Source: Tetramitus jugosus (Eukaryota; Heterolobosea; Eutetramitea; Acrasida; Vahlkampfiidae). Taken from it: a stretch of DNA of 64,000 bases. Each line of letters begins with the position of its first letter. Position 1 is the stretch's first letter. Shown here piece by piece: positions 54,322 to 64,000 of the stretch. The stretch spans positions 248,001 through 312,000 of the forward strand of contig OW569357.1 in NCBI GenBank assembly GCA_937625935.1, read 5' to 3'. The translations under genes and the position numbers were made by a program. The notes below the pieces were generated by a model. It did no database searches and was not told the DNA's origin. It saw only the letters and a program-made list of their open reading frames with translations.

Positions 54322-57300
54322 TTAGAGGTGAGCTCCCCATCCTTGGAATAGGCATGCCAATTGCTGTTCACTCGTAGCAGTTTTGATCAGTTTGTTCACG
54401 TGACCCTTAACGCTGAGGTGCTGACCCTCCTCAAATCCTTTCAATTTCTCGTTCAGTCTCAAGAGGGCTCTTCTGGCATCCGCACTCACATTCTTCTTCT
54501 GATTTATTCCTCCCATAAAACCCTCGATTGGTTGTTCACTCTGACGCCTGATCAACTTCTCTGGTGATAAACTCCATTTATACAGAGGATCATGGATAAG
54601 CACCTCAATAACAAGAGAGATTAATTCGGCATTATTTCTTAAGACCGTCATTGTGTGCTCAGAACAGTTTCTGAACACGCCCTCCACGCCCGTTACACCA
54701 AAACCATCGATAAGATCTCTTGTGAGACGGAATGGAATTCCTTCTGGAATGGGCAGGAGCTGACCTTGGTCGAACGCAACACCCAAATCGATATGAACAA
54801 CTTCGGCAGATTTAGTATCCAACAAAATGTTGTGCAAATGTCGATCTCCCAGACCAATAATATAACCAACAATAGAATTCGCAGCCACAGATCTAGTATA
54901 ATTCAATCTCTTTGCGAACCATTCAGTTGGTGTGGCAAACTTTTCAGTGAAGAAATGATGGAACACAGGTTTGAATTGCTGGCACACCTTCCTGAAAGTT
55001 GTAATTCTTTCCTTTACGGACTTTTGGGCACTTGCACCAATCATGGCTCTGCATTCCTCATGTCGTTTGTCTTTTGGTCTATATTTTGTGTGAGCTCCTC
55101 CTCTACCGTCTGGTCCAATAAGATATGTCATCATTGGGATTGTATTTTCGACCCATCCCAATAAACCGGTCGTTGGGCTTAATGGAATCACCTTGTAAGT
55201 TCGTATTCTTAAGTTCCTCTTTTTAGTATTCTTGTCCGAGGAAAGTAAAGTATTGACCAATGAAAACAATTGCTCCATCACTGCATCTTGTCTCAGATCA
55301 TCCTTACCCTTCACCAGTTGTTTGTATCTCTTTCCGTCAGAACCAATACATCTAATAATTTTCGGCAAATTTACTCCTCCCGCATACGATATTTCCTCGC
55401 TAAATCTGACCACATAGGGATAATCACTCGTTAAACTTTGAGAAGTATGCACAGGTAACTCGATTGTTGGGACAGGAACGTGACGTAGCTCGTTAATTTT
55501 CATAAGATTGACGTTCGGACTCAATCTCTTCTGAGGATTCTTTTTGTCAACCGGAATATACGCAAGTTCTATATAGGATTCCGTTAGGTCCCTATATTGT
55601 CGAATAAGTTCTCCATTTTCTTGGTTGGCAATCTGAGCTAATAATTCTTTGGCGGACGTAATCCTTGCTGTGTCTGCACTGTGGTGCTCATTGTTTTGGT
55701 CCACTTGTGACAATCTGTCTCCATTGCTTAAAGCAAAGATTTGGAGTAAGGTGTGATGTGGATATGCCTTACAAAGTCTCAGCATCAATTGATACACTTG
55801 CTTATGGAACTCGGTAGTTCTCCCACTGATTCGAGAGGCAATCTGGTACACCAGCGGAATGAACTTGTAGATTGGAAGTAGCTCACGGGCGCGCTGCATT
55901 CGCTTATTAACTTCGAGGTCATCCGCATTTGAAAACCACAGAGAACACAATCGGAACACAATGGAGATGTCATACTTGTCTCCAAGCTCAGCAGCCTTAA
56001 TTAAATGATCCATTGTTTGCTGTAAGAGAGTCTTGCGGCTATCGTCAAGATTTCTGATATATGCCTCATCCCGGACGATGCTGTCTCCTAAACCTCGCAC
56101 GAAAGAAGGAATGGATCGCTCTTTCTTCAATTGTTGGAGAATCTCAGCTGTCGTAATTGTGGGATCGATCTGAACGTTTCGTTCTGCGAGTGATGTCCGA
56201 AGAGCATCAAGAACCAAGGTTCTGTTGGTTTCGATGATATCTTTTCGAGTTTTTAGCTCCTCACTTTGGAGAACCTGCATTAGATTATTATGAATGGTAT
56301 CATAGAACTTTGCAAGGGATTGATACGCCTTACTTTTGTCCTCCATTTGTAATCCGTCAGTTAATAGAGAGGAAATAATATCTGAGCTCTCTGACTGAGA
56401 AGTAAGCAACCACCGACCGATCATATTATTCACTCTGGCGATGTCATTCGTGTTTCTCACATTTTTTTCCTTGAGATAAGAAACCAGTAGATTAGCCACG
56501 TTGACAGCCGAGTCCTGCTCGCCACGAGCCCACAATAGTTTTGCTTGTTCTATCAACCATAAACTAGCACTGTCCTTGAAAATAGGTGCAGATGACAGTC
56601 GATTCATAATGTTTGCTGCATATGAATATTGTCCATCCTTTCGTGCCATCCGCACCATGCGAATAAGATGAAGTGGATTATTTGGTTCAAATAATTGAAT
56701 TATCACAGAGCGTAGTGCCAACAGTGGTTCAACATCTTGAAATGATCGATCAGTTATTCTGGTTCCGGTTAATCCCAACCACTTGGATACAGAAGGTGAT
56801 CGACTAACATTTGGATTGGTCAGCCGAGAGGTCCAGGCTTCATTTACATCCGAAAGCATTTGTAACTTGATTAAAGCAGGTGAAATATCGATTCCAGAAG
56901 CCAGCTCATGGATAATGGACCCTCGACCCTTAGCAAATGCTGTTGTAAAACTCTTTTCATCACCCTCCTTGATGGAATTGAGGCAATAGAATATATTTTG
57001 ATGGAAATGAGCATTAACATTTGTAAGAGCTGTTGGCGTCTCAGTCCATGAACTGTTGCGCCACGCTTGTTCAAATCTTAATTCTTGCAGATCAATACTG
57101 TCCGCTTCTCCCCTCAACAGGAGAGCACTAGTCTGGTTATATCCCAAATTTTTTAAAGAACTAACAATTCCTCTCTTACTCTTGAGGTTTTGGAGAGCAT
57201 CATCAGCTGCAAGTGCATCATAGGCGCTGAGTGCCTGTTGATAATTTCCTTCTCGCTCTGATTTCAGAATAAAGGTGTTGATACCATAGTTACGAGACAC

Positions 57301-60300
57301 ACCATCAAACCCATCAGGCTCGTTTATGCGCTGATAGGCTCGCAACAGAAGATTTTGCTCTCTGGGGGCACAATCTTCAAATGTTAGTGCAGTCGATATT
57401 GTACTCAAAACTTGATTTTCTTCGCAATACAACTCTGTATAAAATACAGCAGTGTGTACAGCGTTCGCTCTTAAGGCTGCATCAGCAACTGATATAGCAG
57501 ATAAGTTCAACCAATATTTGGTCTTGTTGATAGTCTTTTCGGTCAATGACTGGAGAAAGTTACGATAAAGTATGTGTAACGTACTCAATAGAACACGTAT
57601 CGCTCTAACATCAATGCTGAGATTCGATACAATATGAGTGTTAATCATCATAGATAACTTCTCACAAACCTGAGCGGAATGTTTGCTCTGGGAAAGATCA
57701 TAAATAAGGAACGGGAAAATCTTCTCAGCAAACTCTGGCTTGCATAATGAAATATCAGCACACATTCTCAATACGTGGTCCTCAACACAATTTCTAATCA
57801 GAGAATTCACAATATTCATTATCCATTGATCGTATGTTCGTTGATCAGTGCTAAACAAATCGCTACTGAATACGTCATAATTCACTTCATACTTGGTTTT
57901 GGCGAGAAACTGCACATATCCTGTGGAATATGGACGTTGAGTGGAAGAGAGAGTAGTAATGAATGGTTGAAGTGATAGCTTGAGAGAATCTGGAAGTAAG
58001 CTGTACGATGCCTGACCTTGTTCGGTTGCTAATATTCTTCGCAAGGTTTCCGAAGCAACTCGAACGACATGAACACACCGATCAACCAAATATGAATTCA
58101 AAAGCTTAAGCACCCTCTTCCCGGCTACCTCTCTAATCTCAGAGTTCGTCCATTGCTCTAGCTTAATCGTGTCAAACTCGTACTCATAATGTTCATTTTC
58201 AGCTTGAAGAAGCGACGTTGATAAGCTCAGAATTCCCAGACACTCCCCTGCAGCCGTTTTGTCAATCGTATTATAGTGTCCCCGACAGACTCGAACGAGC
58301 TTAGATATAGCTCGAAGCATCATTTCAGAAGGAACAGACTCAGTTGATAAAGCTCTTTCATTCTGCTTTAGAACATGCAAAAGCTGAAGAACTCCCTCAG
58401 CACCGGACCGAGTAACGAAAAGAGAAATTTCCTCACTGAATGAAACTTTTCTGCTTTCCAAAAAGATCTGTCGAAGCTTTGTTGATTCTCCCAATCTATC
58501 GAGACAAGTAGGATCTAAATGGCTCATAAATCTCTGCAACTCCCTGTCATGAATAATAAGATGCTCCAAGACTTTGTATGCAGGCAATTCCGAGGTTGCG
58601 GTACCCTGGCTACTAATCAAATCAACCATGTAATTCACTATTGTTTGGATATTTGAGGCAATAACTTCGGTGTCTTCTCGATCTTCATTTGTTCGAACCG
58701 TTTGGAGTACTTTGAAAAGTAAAGAGCATGAAACATTCTCCAATCCAGGAAATTGGGTTGCTTCTAAAATAATATGAATCACATAACGAAGTGTACTTGA
58801 AACACTCAAGCCTGTGGCGCCTAAACTATCTACTAGGAGCTCTAAACTCTTCAAACCATCTATTCTTGAGAATTGATTATGCGTAGTGAATATCTTCTCA
58901 TGGACATTGTACAGCATCAGCTGGATACGACCCTTGTGTTGCTTTAGCAAAGAAAATATCGAATCGCAGTTTAGTTGCCGCGCAAGCTTCAGGAGTGCTG
59001 TCTGCACAGTTGAATAATCAAAGAACGGCTGCTGACCGCACTCATTGGAAGTTAATAAAAGCACCATGTCGACGAGCACATTATCCATCTCACCGAGGAG
59101 ACACCTTTGGAAATCAGAACCGAGAATTTCTCGAACATAATTATCCATCCTGCTGCCCGTCTCCTTGTTGCTGAGATACAACATATAATAATATGAGAAT
59201 ATAGAGCTGAAATTAGCCACAACTAGGTCACGAGGGCGTTTTTGTGCATTGAGCATTGATGCAATCTGTTCGATCATTCCTCCCTGTTCTATGGCAAATG
59301 GAATAATATGAGCTCCATATTCATGCAAGATTTGTCCAATGGATGTCTTGCCGAATAATACAAAAGGAAATGAGTCCAGTCCATTTTCACGAACCCAGTG
59401 ATACATAATAACCTTGATATTTTCCTCCAACAGTTCGAGCATACTCTCATAGCCAAAGTTATCTGATAGATAAACAAGTATTTGTTGTATGAAATTGCTT
59501 AATCCACTAAACTTTGTAAAAAATGTCACCAAGTAAACGACGATATTTCGTTCAAGACTCTCATTCCGAAGCGCGAAGAATGAGATAGCAAGAAGAGCAG
59601 TTCGACTCTTTTCAAATTCTTTCTCTTTCAAAAGTGGTAAAACAACCTTGGCCATAGTTCGTCGAAACAATTCTGTAGCTAGCTTTGGGGTGATCGATAT
59701 TTGTCCAAATATGCCCCCTGCATTCAGTCTGATAAAATAATTTGAATCGTGAAGTGCATCTACAATGTTCTCAGTATCTTCCTCAAATTGCGCGACACCT
59801 AACAATTTTTGAATACACAGAACATAGCTCTCTCTCTCCTGGTAATCAAGTTTGTTTTGATCCATTAAATTCTTGAAATTTGTAAGTAATTTTTGGCATA
59901 CTTCGACTAACGATGCAACCTCCGAGTTATTTCCATACGAACGCGATAATCCAGCACAAACTCCAACAATATTCATTATCATGCTTCTACTATTCGGATC
60001 TTGTACAGCAGTAGGCATGTGTGAAAAAGCATCAACACATATCTGAATGTTATTCATCTCACAACAACGGAGGATCACTTCAAATTTTAGCAAGATAGAC
60101 ATCCTAGCATGCTTCAAAACTGAAGAAAGCTCATCATAAATAATGGTTGCCAAAGCAGGACATCTCTTGCCGATAACAGAAAGAATTTTCAGCGCTCTCT
60201 CAGTGGCCACTTGGTTCTTCAATGTACTTCCAAATCGAAAATTGACTGTACTCGTGTTTACATCACTAATATCATCATCTCCATCAAAGCTCTGAAGAGA

Positions 60301-62802
60301 GTCGCTCTGGCTTGATATTGGACTGGCCACATCCTTAAAACTATTCTCAAAAAAGTTCGAAATGTGTCTCGAAATGAGTTTCCAATCGTCTCTCGCATAA
60401 AGAAAAGTATGTTCATCAACTCCTTGTACAACACTTTCAATTAACTGCAAAGAAGTAGGCCATGAAGGACTAGTTGACTTCATATTCTTGGATACATAGC
60501 GCAGAAGAACATTGAATGACCGCATGAGGTTCTCGCGAGTATTTCTACCGGATTCACCATTCCAACGACCACTCAAATTAATAATTACAGTCATTAAATA
60601 GAGACAACAGTCAACATCCTGAGTCATGGTTGAGATTTCCTCCTCTGTAATGCTTTTCACTACCGATGCCATTTGATGTAAAATATCAGACAACAATGTA
60701 GCATCAACACAGCAGAATGTCTTCTGGTCCCTGCTCTCCTTCTGCTTTGTTGGTCGTATCTTGAACGGATCAGACAATAGTGAAAATTGAGCTAAATATT
60801 TGCCGTGCTTCGAATCATCAGAAACTGGATTAACACTTGCTACCTGTGCAAGTTCAATCTTTTGTACAATGCTATCTAGAAATAATGAAACCGAATCAGA
60901 TGAAACTGAATCACTAGAGGAATATTGAGGATGGCGCAAGTACCTAAATACCCATTGAAGCAATGGCGCAACATTTGAAACTGAGGATGTTCCTTGATGC
61001 CTCTGTAAAGTTAACACTGTTGTCGCAAAAGTGAGAGTGGTTTCATCACAATAATGAGGGTCTTGGAAAAACTTTGAAGCCAAGATATTGGAAACATCAT
61101 CACTAAATACTCGTGATGGTGCAATATGAACCAAAATTGCTCTTACTACACGTAGAGCACAAAGTGCTAGAGTACCTTCTGTTGTCACAAACTTTGATAC
61201 AATAGGCAAGATTGTTTCCAACCAAAGAGGTATGACATCTTGATCTTTTGATTGATCAAAGTTCATTGCCAATAGTTCTAACGCTTCCAAAGCGCTAGTT
61301 TTATCGCAATTCTGATTCTGTATCCAACTTACCAAAGCCTCTGTCGCGGAGTGCAAGAAATTGGAAGGAAGACTGCATTTATGTCTCCTAACTAAATGGA
61401 GGAGCAGTATCTGCCAATTTATAGTCACCATATCATTGTTCATTCTTGCTTTTATCCTCTCAAGGAAACGATCAAAAATTGAGGACAACTTTCTTCGCTT
61501 ACTCTGTGGCTCTACATCCTTGCCATTTTGAACAAAGTCTGTCTCCTCCTTATAACTCATTGTCAAAAAGAAGATATCGGCAGACAAGTCGAAAAAGAGT
61601 TTTAGATGATGCCTTCTCTTTTTGATCTGTTTTTGGCCAATAGTACGCGCGGCCTGAGAAAACAATCTTGTTTCACTCAATCCATGGAGTACCATTTGAT
61701 AAATGGATGCAATAGAATCTCGGTTGAGAACACTTCGAATATCAGTCGATAATCTGGCCTCCATCACTATTCTAAAAAATAAACAAATCTCTGCTCTCAA
61801 CGGTTCACTCTTCGTTTCTTTCCACACGTCACAGAAATAAGGAGTACTATCTTCACAAAACGCTTGTACGAGTGGAATAAAATCTTGTACATTCTTAATC
61901 ACAACCGCATTCATTGCTGTCAACATGTGAAGACTGGTTGCCTCAAAACTATTTCCTTGTTGCTTTTTGTTGACATATGAGGAAAATAAGTTCAACATAT
62001 CTTCAAATATCGGATAAGTATCATGTGGATACTTGCACAAGATGGATTCTACAGTGTGAGAAAACTGTTTTGACTCGGGCTGAGAAATTTGATGCTTTGA
62101 ATCCGTGATCATACTCATAAGCTTTCGTAGCCACTCCAAGATCTCCTTTTGATCAAACTTCAAGGAACAAGCTCTATTATACATTATAAATCTCAAAATA
62201 TCGCAGTAATCAGCAGTAAAGTACGACCTCTTGTTCACATCATCAAACTTGTTAAAAATGTGCTCAAACAGAGCTTCGAGAGCCTTTTTTGTTAACAAGT
62301 CTTGACCAGTACTACTAGCATGTTTTCCATCCTTGAGCACATCTCCATTCTTCTCCTCGCTGTCCACACACTCCACCAGGCACTTGATGATTGTGCTCAA
62401 TGGCTCAGTGACATACTTTCTCATGTTTTTATTCTTATTCTTCATTTGTTGTTGTACTTCTTCGTCGAGGGCTGGAATCAATGCAGATGCAATACACTTG
62501 GACCATGTGGGACGAGCAATGAGATGCAAATTGGACTCACTCTTCAATCTAACAACAAATAAACGAAGTTTTTCCACTGATGCCTAAAACAACATAACAA
62601 CATAACGTTGAGCTTTAGTAGTGAGAAAACGCATCGAACGAAAAAAAAAGTGGACAACAATCATCAAGCATACTCTTCTCTCGGTAGCTTTGGAAGATCT
62701 GATTGAACCTTCCAAAAATTTGAGTTCCTCTGCCAAAGCAGATGTGGATGAAGAAGCAGATGCGACCTTTGAAGGACTCGGATCGCTGTTGTTGCTGCTC
62801 AT
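54322..62802 (-). CDS. ATM: ATM / Tel1 DNA-damage checkpoint kinase
   Basis: PI3K-related kinase that signals DNA double-strand breaks. Exons 62802-62674 and 62583-54322 join in phase (90-base intron) to give about 2796 residues, close to the human 3056. The junction rebuilds a TAN-like N-terminal motif (SSKATERRASVEKLRLFV). Most of the protein is HEAT/FAT helical repeat. The kinase domain near the C-terminus contains KGKDDLRQDAVMEQLF, YTRSVAANSIVGYIIGLGDR, the catalytic loop GLGDRHLHNILLD and VHIDLGVAFDQG, then PFRLTRDLIDGFGVTGVEGV. The C-terminal FATC ends LACLFQGWGAHL. The GVEGVFR and FRLTRD patterns fit ATM better than ATR. It is divergent from the next gene across 157 bases. Confidence 0.92.
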
Positions 62803-62959
62803 TGTTGTTTTGCGTGTGGTTCTGTTTTTTTTTAATGAGACAAAACCAGTTCACAAAAAACATCTGATGGTTTTTCACTTCCAGAGATGCGTCGAACTTT
62901 TCAACTCTGCCGCCACAAAAAAAACAACTCCAGCCAAGAGAGAGAACGTTTTGTGAGAG
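62803..62959. promoter_or_regulatory. Shared divergent promoter, 157 bases
   Basis: The spacer between the ATM start (minus) and the gene at 62960 (plus) is too short for two separate promoters, so it is likely bidirectional. It holds T-rich and A-rich runs and GCCGCCACAAAA, a partial E2F-like match. Confidence 0.35.
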
Positions 62960-64000
62960 ATGACACATTTCTCGAGTCAAGAGGAAACACTGAGAGCTCT
63001 GATTGACTACATTGAGCAAGAACAATACGATGATTACCTGAAGCTTTTTCCATCTCATCTTCAATCACCTCTCAAATCAACATTACACAATCAAGTAGAC
63101 ACCACCAATGGTGATGATCCATCAGTTCACCAGTCGAAAAGCTTACCAACATGTATCAACAATCAAGTACTCGATCAAGTGTTTTGTTCATTGACTGATC
63201 TGGAAATGGAAGATTTGAGTCATTCGGTTCTGCATGGTGTGCTCTACGTGTGCAAAGATGGATTGTCTTTTGCTGGTAATCGACGCAGTAGTCTAAGGAG
63301 AGTTTGTTGGTTTCGGAGATGGGATGAAATGGATCAGTTTCGAGTGTCGTACAACTCGGATCAACTCTGTTTGTACATGATTACGAGAAAGAGAGCAAAT
63401 GATGGGGAGAAGGATCAAAAGTATGATAGTGAACATGATGATGATGATGACGATGATAGTGAAGGAGCGATTGTGGATATGAGTGATCACCGACCATCGG
63501 CGTCAATAGAGAGGAACAAGATGCAGTTGGATGCGATTTCCATGCCGAAAGAAGCCAATGAAAGTAGTGGTGGTCTAAGTGAAGAAGCTCTGAATGAAAT
63601 TTTAAATGAGTTGAATGATGAAGAGGATGATGATGGTGATGATAATAATTTGATGCTGGAAGATTTGGAAGGTGATGAGGATTTGGATTTCTCGTTGATG
63701 AATGATGATGATGACGACCTTGATTTTGACTTCGAATTAAGACCCTATTTGTTTACGATACAAGCGACCAACAGTGATTTATTTGTTGGAGATACTTCAA
63801 CAAAGAACCAAGAACTCATCTCATCTTCATCAAACAACTATGATAGCGCGTCTACTGATAAGTTTTCACGAATAGGAAAAGGAACCTATTCATCGAGTCA
63901 ATCAGCAACAATGGACCTCTCTGAATTGAATATTACGAATATCCGTAGCAGCAGATGGAGAAGTCTGTTGTATGTGCTGTCGGAAACCTTTAAAGAATCA
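62960..64000 (+). CDS. Unknown acidic protein, 3' end outside window
   Basis: The frame is open from the ATG at 62960 (in-frame stop TGA at 62954) to the last base, 347 codons, with no stop. I do not recognise the protein. The N-terminus is MTHFSSQEETLRALIDYIEQ. A folded-looking block (about 85-135: VLYVCKDGLSFAGNRRSSLR, VCWFRRWDEMDQFRVSY) precedes two long Asp/Glu tracts (about 155-170 and 215-255) made of GAT/GAC microsatellite. A block near 260-275 (LRPYLFTIQATNSDLFVG) and a Ser-rich linker follow, with more structure near the window end (SSRWRSLLYVLSETFKES). The acidic spacers suggest a nuclear or chromatin-related protein, but this is only a guess. Confidence 0.6.
   Translation, partial: MTHFSSQEETLRALIDYIEQEQYDDYLKLFPSHLQSPLKSTLHNQVDTTNGDDPSVHQSKSLPTCINNQVLDQVFCSLTDLEMEDLSHSVLHGVLYVCKDGLSFAGNRRSSLRRVCWFRRWDEMDQFRVSYNSDQLCLYMITRKRANDGEKDQKYDSEHDDDDDDDSEGAIVDMSDHRPSASIERNKMQLDAISMPKEANESSGGLSEEALNEILNELNDEEDDDGDDNNLMLEDLEGDEDLDFSLMNDDDDDLDFDFELRPYLFTIQATNSDLFVGDTSTKNQELISSSSNNYDSASTDKFSRIGKGTYSSSQSATMDLSELNITNIRSSRWRSLLYVLSETFKES
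63437..63460 (+). repeat. GAT/GAC microsatellite coding Asp tract
   Basis: ATGATG-type triplets encode an aspartate run inside the gene at 62960. Further GAT runs lie at 63618-63645 and 63700-63715. Confidence 0.6.

Noticed and set aside
54655-55164. Plus-strand 169-codon frame over the ATM kinase domain.
   Set aside because: The opposite strand is a highly conserved kinase, so this is accidental.
54322-62802. ATR rather than ATM.
   Set aside because: The segments FRLTRDLIDGFG and GVTGVEGVF and the final GWGAHL fit ATM. The TAN-like N-terminal motif also supports ATM.

Overview
The window is nuclear DNA of a protist with a compact genome. It holds 29 protein-coding genes on both strands and no visible tRNA, rRNA, transposon or CRISPR array. 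The standard stop codons are used. Most genes are single exons and the few introns are short (about 65 to 120 bases, GT..AG). Low-complexity Asn/Gln/Ser/Thr tracts are common, and a SAS-4/CPAP centriole gene is present. I infer a heterolobosean amoeboflagellate close to Naegleria. That rests on overall style and remembered family resemblance, not on a database search.

Layout. 1-3736 (+): exportin-5, 5' end missing. 3848-4495 (-): ribosomal uL16 (RPL10). 5440-6378 (+): unknown membrane protein. 6906-9536 (+): SCYL1 pseudokinase. 9698-11727 (+): F-box protein fused to a TMEM185-like membrane domain. 11892-12491 (+): EF-hand protein. 12576-13784 (+): unknown. 14277-22214 (+): giant Furry/Mor2/Tao3 scaffold. 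22336-23325 (+) and 23568-24353 (-): unknowns meeting at a hairpin. 24609-25103 (-): PPIL1 cyclophilin. 25184-26380 (-): RGS protein. 27479-30088 (+): three-repeat MYB. 30374-30956 (+): ribosomal eL31. 31192-31446 (+): Pmp3 proteolipid. 31494-35554 (-): Sen1/Upf1-type helicase. 35705-37051 (+): zinc finger/F-box protein. 37262-37618 (-): PHF5A. 37852-40296 (+): CENPJ/SAS-4. 40460-41110 (+): deoxynucleoside kinase. 41254-42570 (+): glycosyltransferase-like membrane protein. 42639-43067 (+): PIG-Y. 43069-44562 (-): MAP-kinase-phosphatase-like protein. 44698-46797 (+): E2/UBC domain fused to an F-box. 46958-48725 (-): BRCT, F-box and an STM4015-like repeat domain in one chain. 48856-52144 (+): HBS1. 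52334-54285 (+): SNF1/AMPK alpha. 54322-62802 (-): ATM/Tel1. 62960 to the window end (+): acidic unknown protein.

The genes are independent eukaryotic units, not operons. They cover nuclear export, splicing (PHF5A, PPIL1), translation and ribosome rescue (uL16, eL31, HBS1), cell polarity and centrioles (Furry, SAS-4), signalling (SNF1, RGS, MKP-like), DNA-damage signalling (ATM) and ubiquitin-linked proteins.

The most unusual content is a set of four F-box genes, each joined to a different partner: TMEM185-like membrane domain, PARP-like zinc finger, E2 fold, and BRCT plus a bacterial-type repeat domain. The last two lie tail to tail across a perfect 19-bp inverted repeat. Other points of interest are E2F-like sites near several genes, AATAAA signals embedded in stop codons, and a convergent pair whose stop codons are one base apart.
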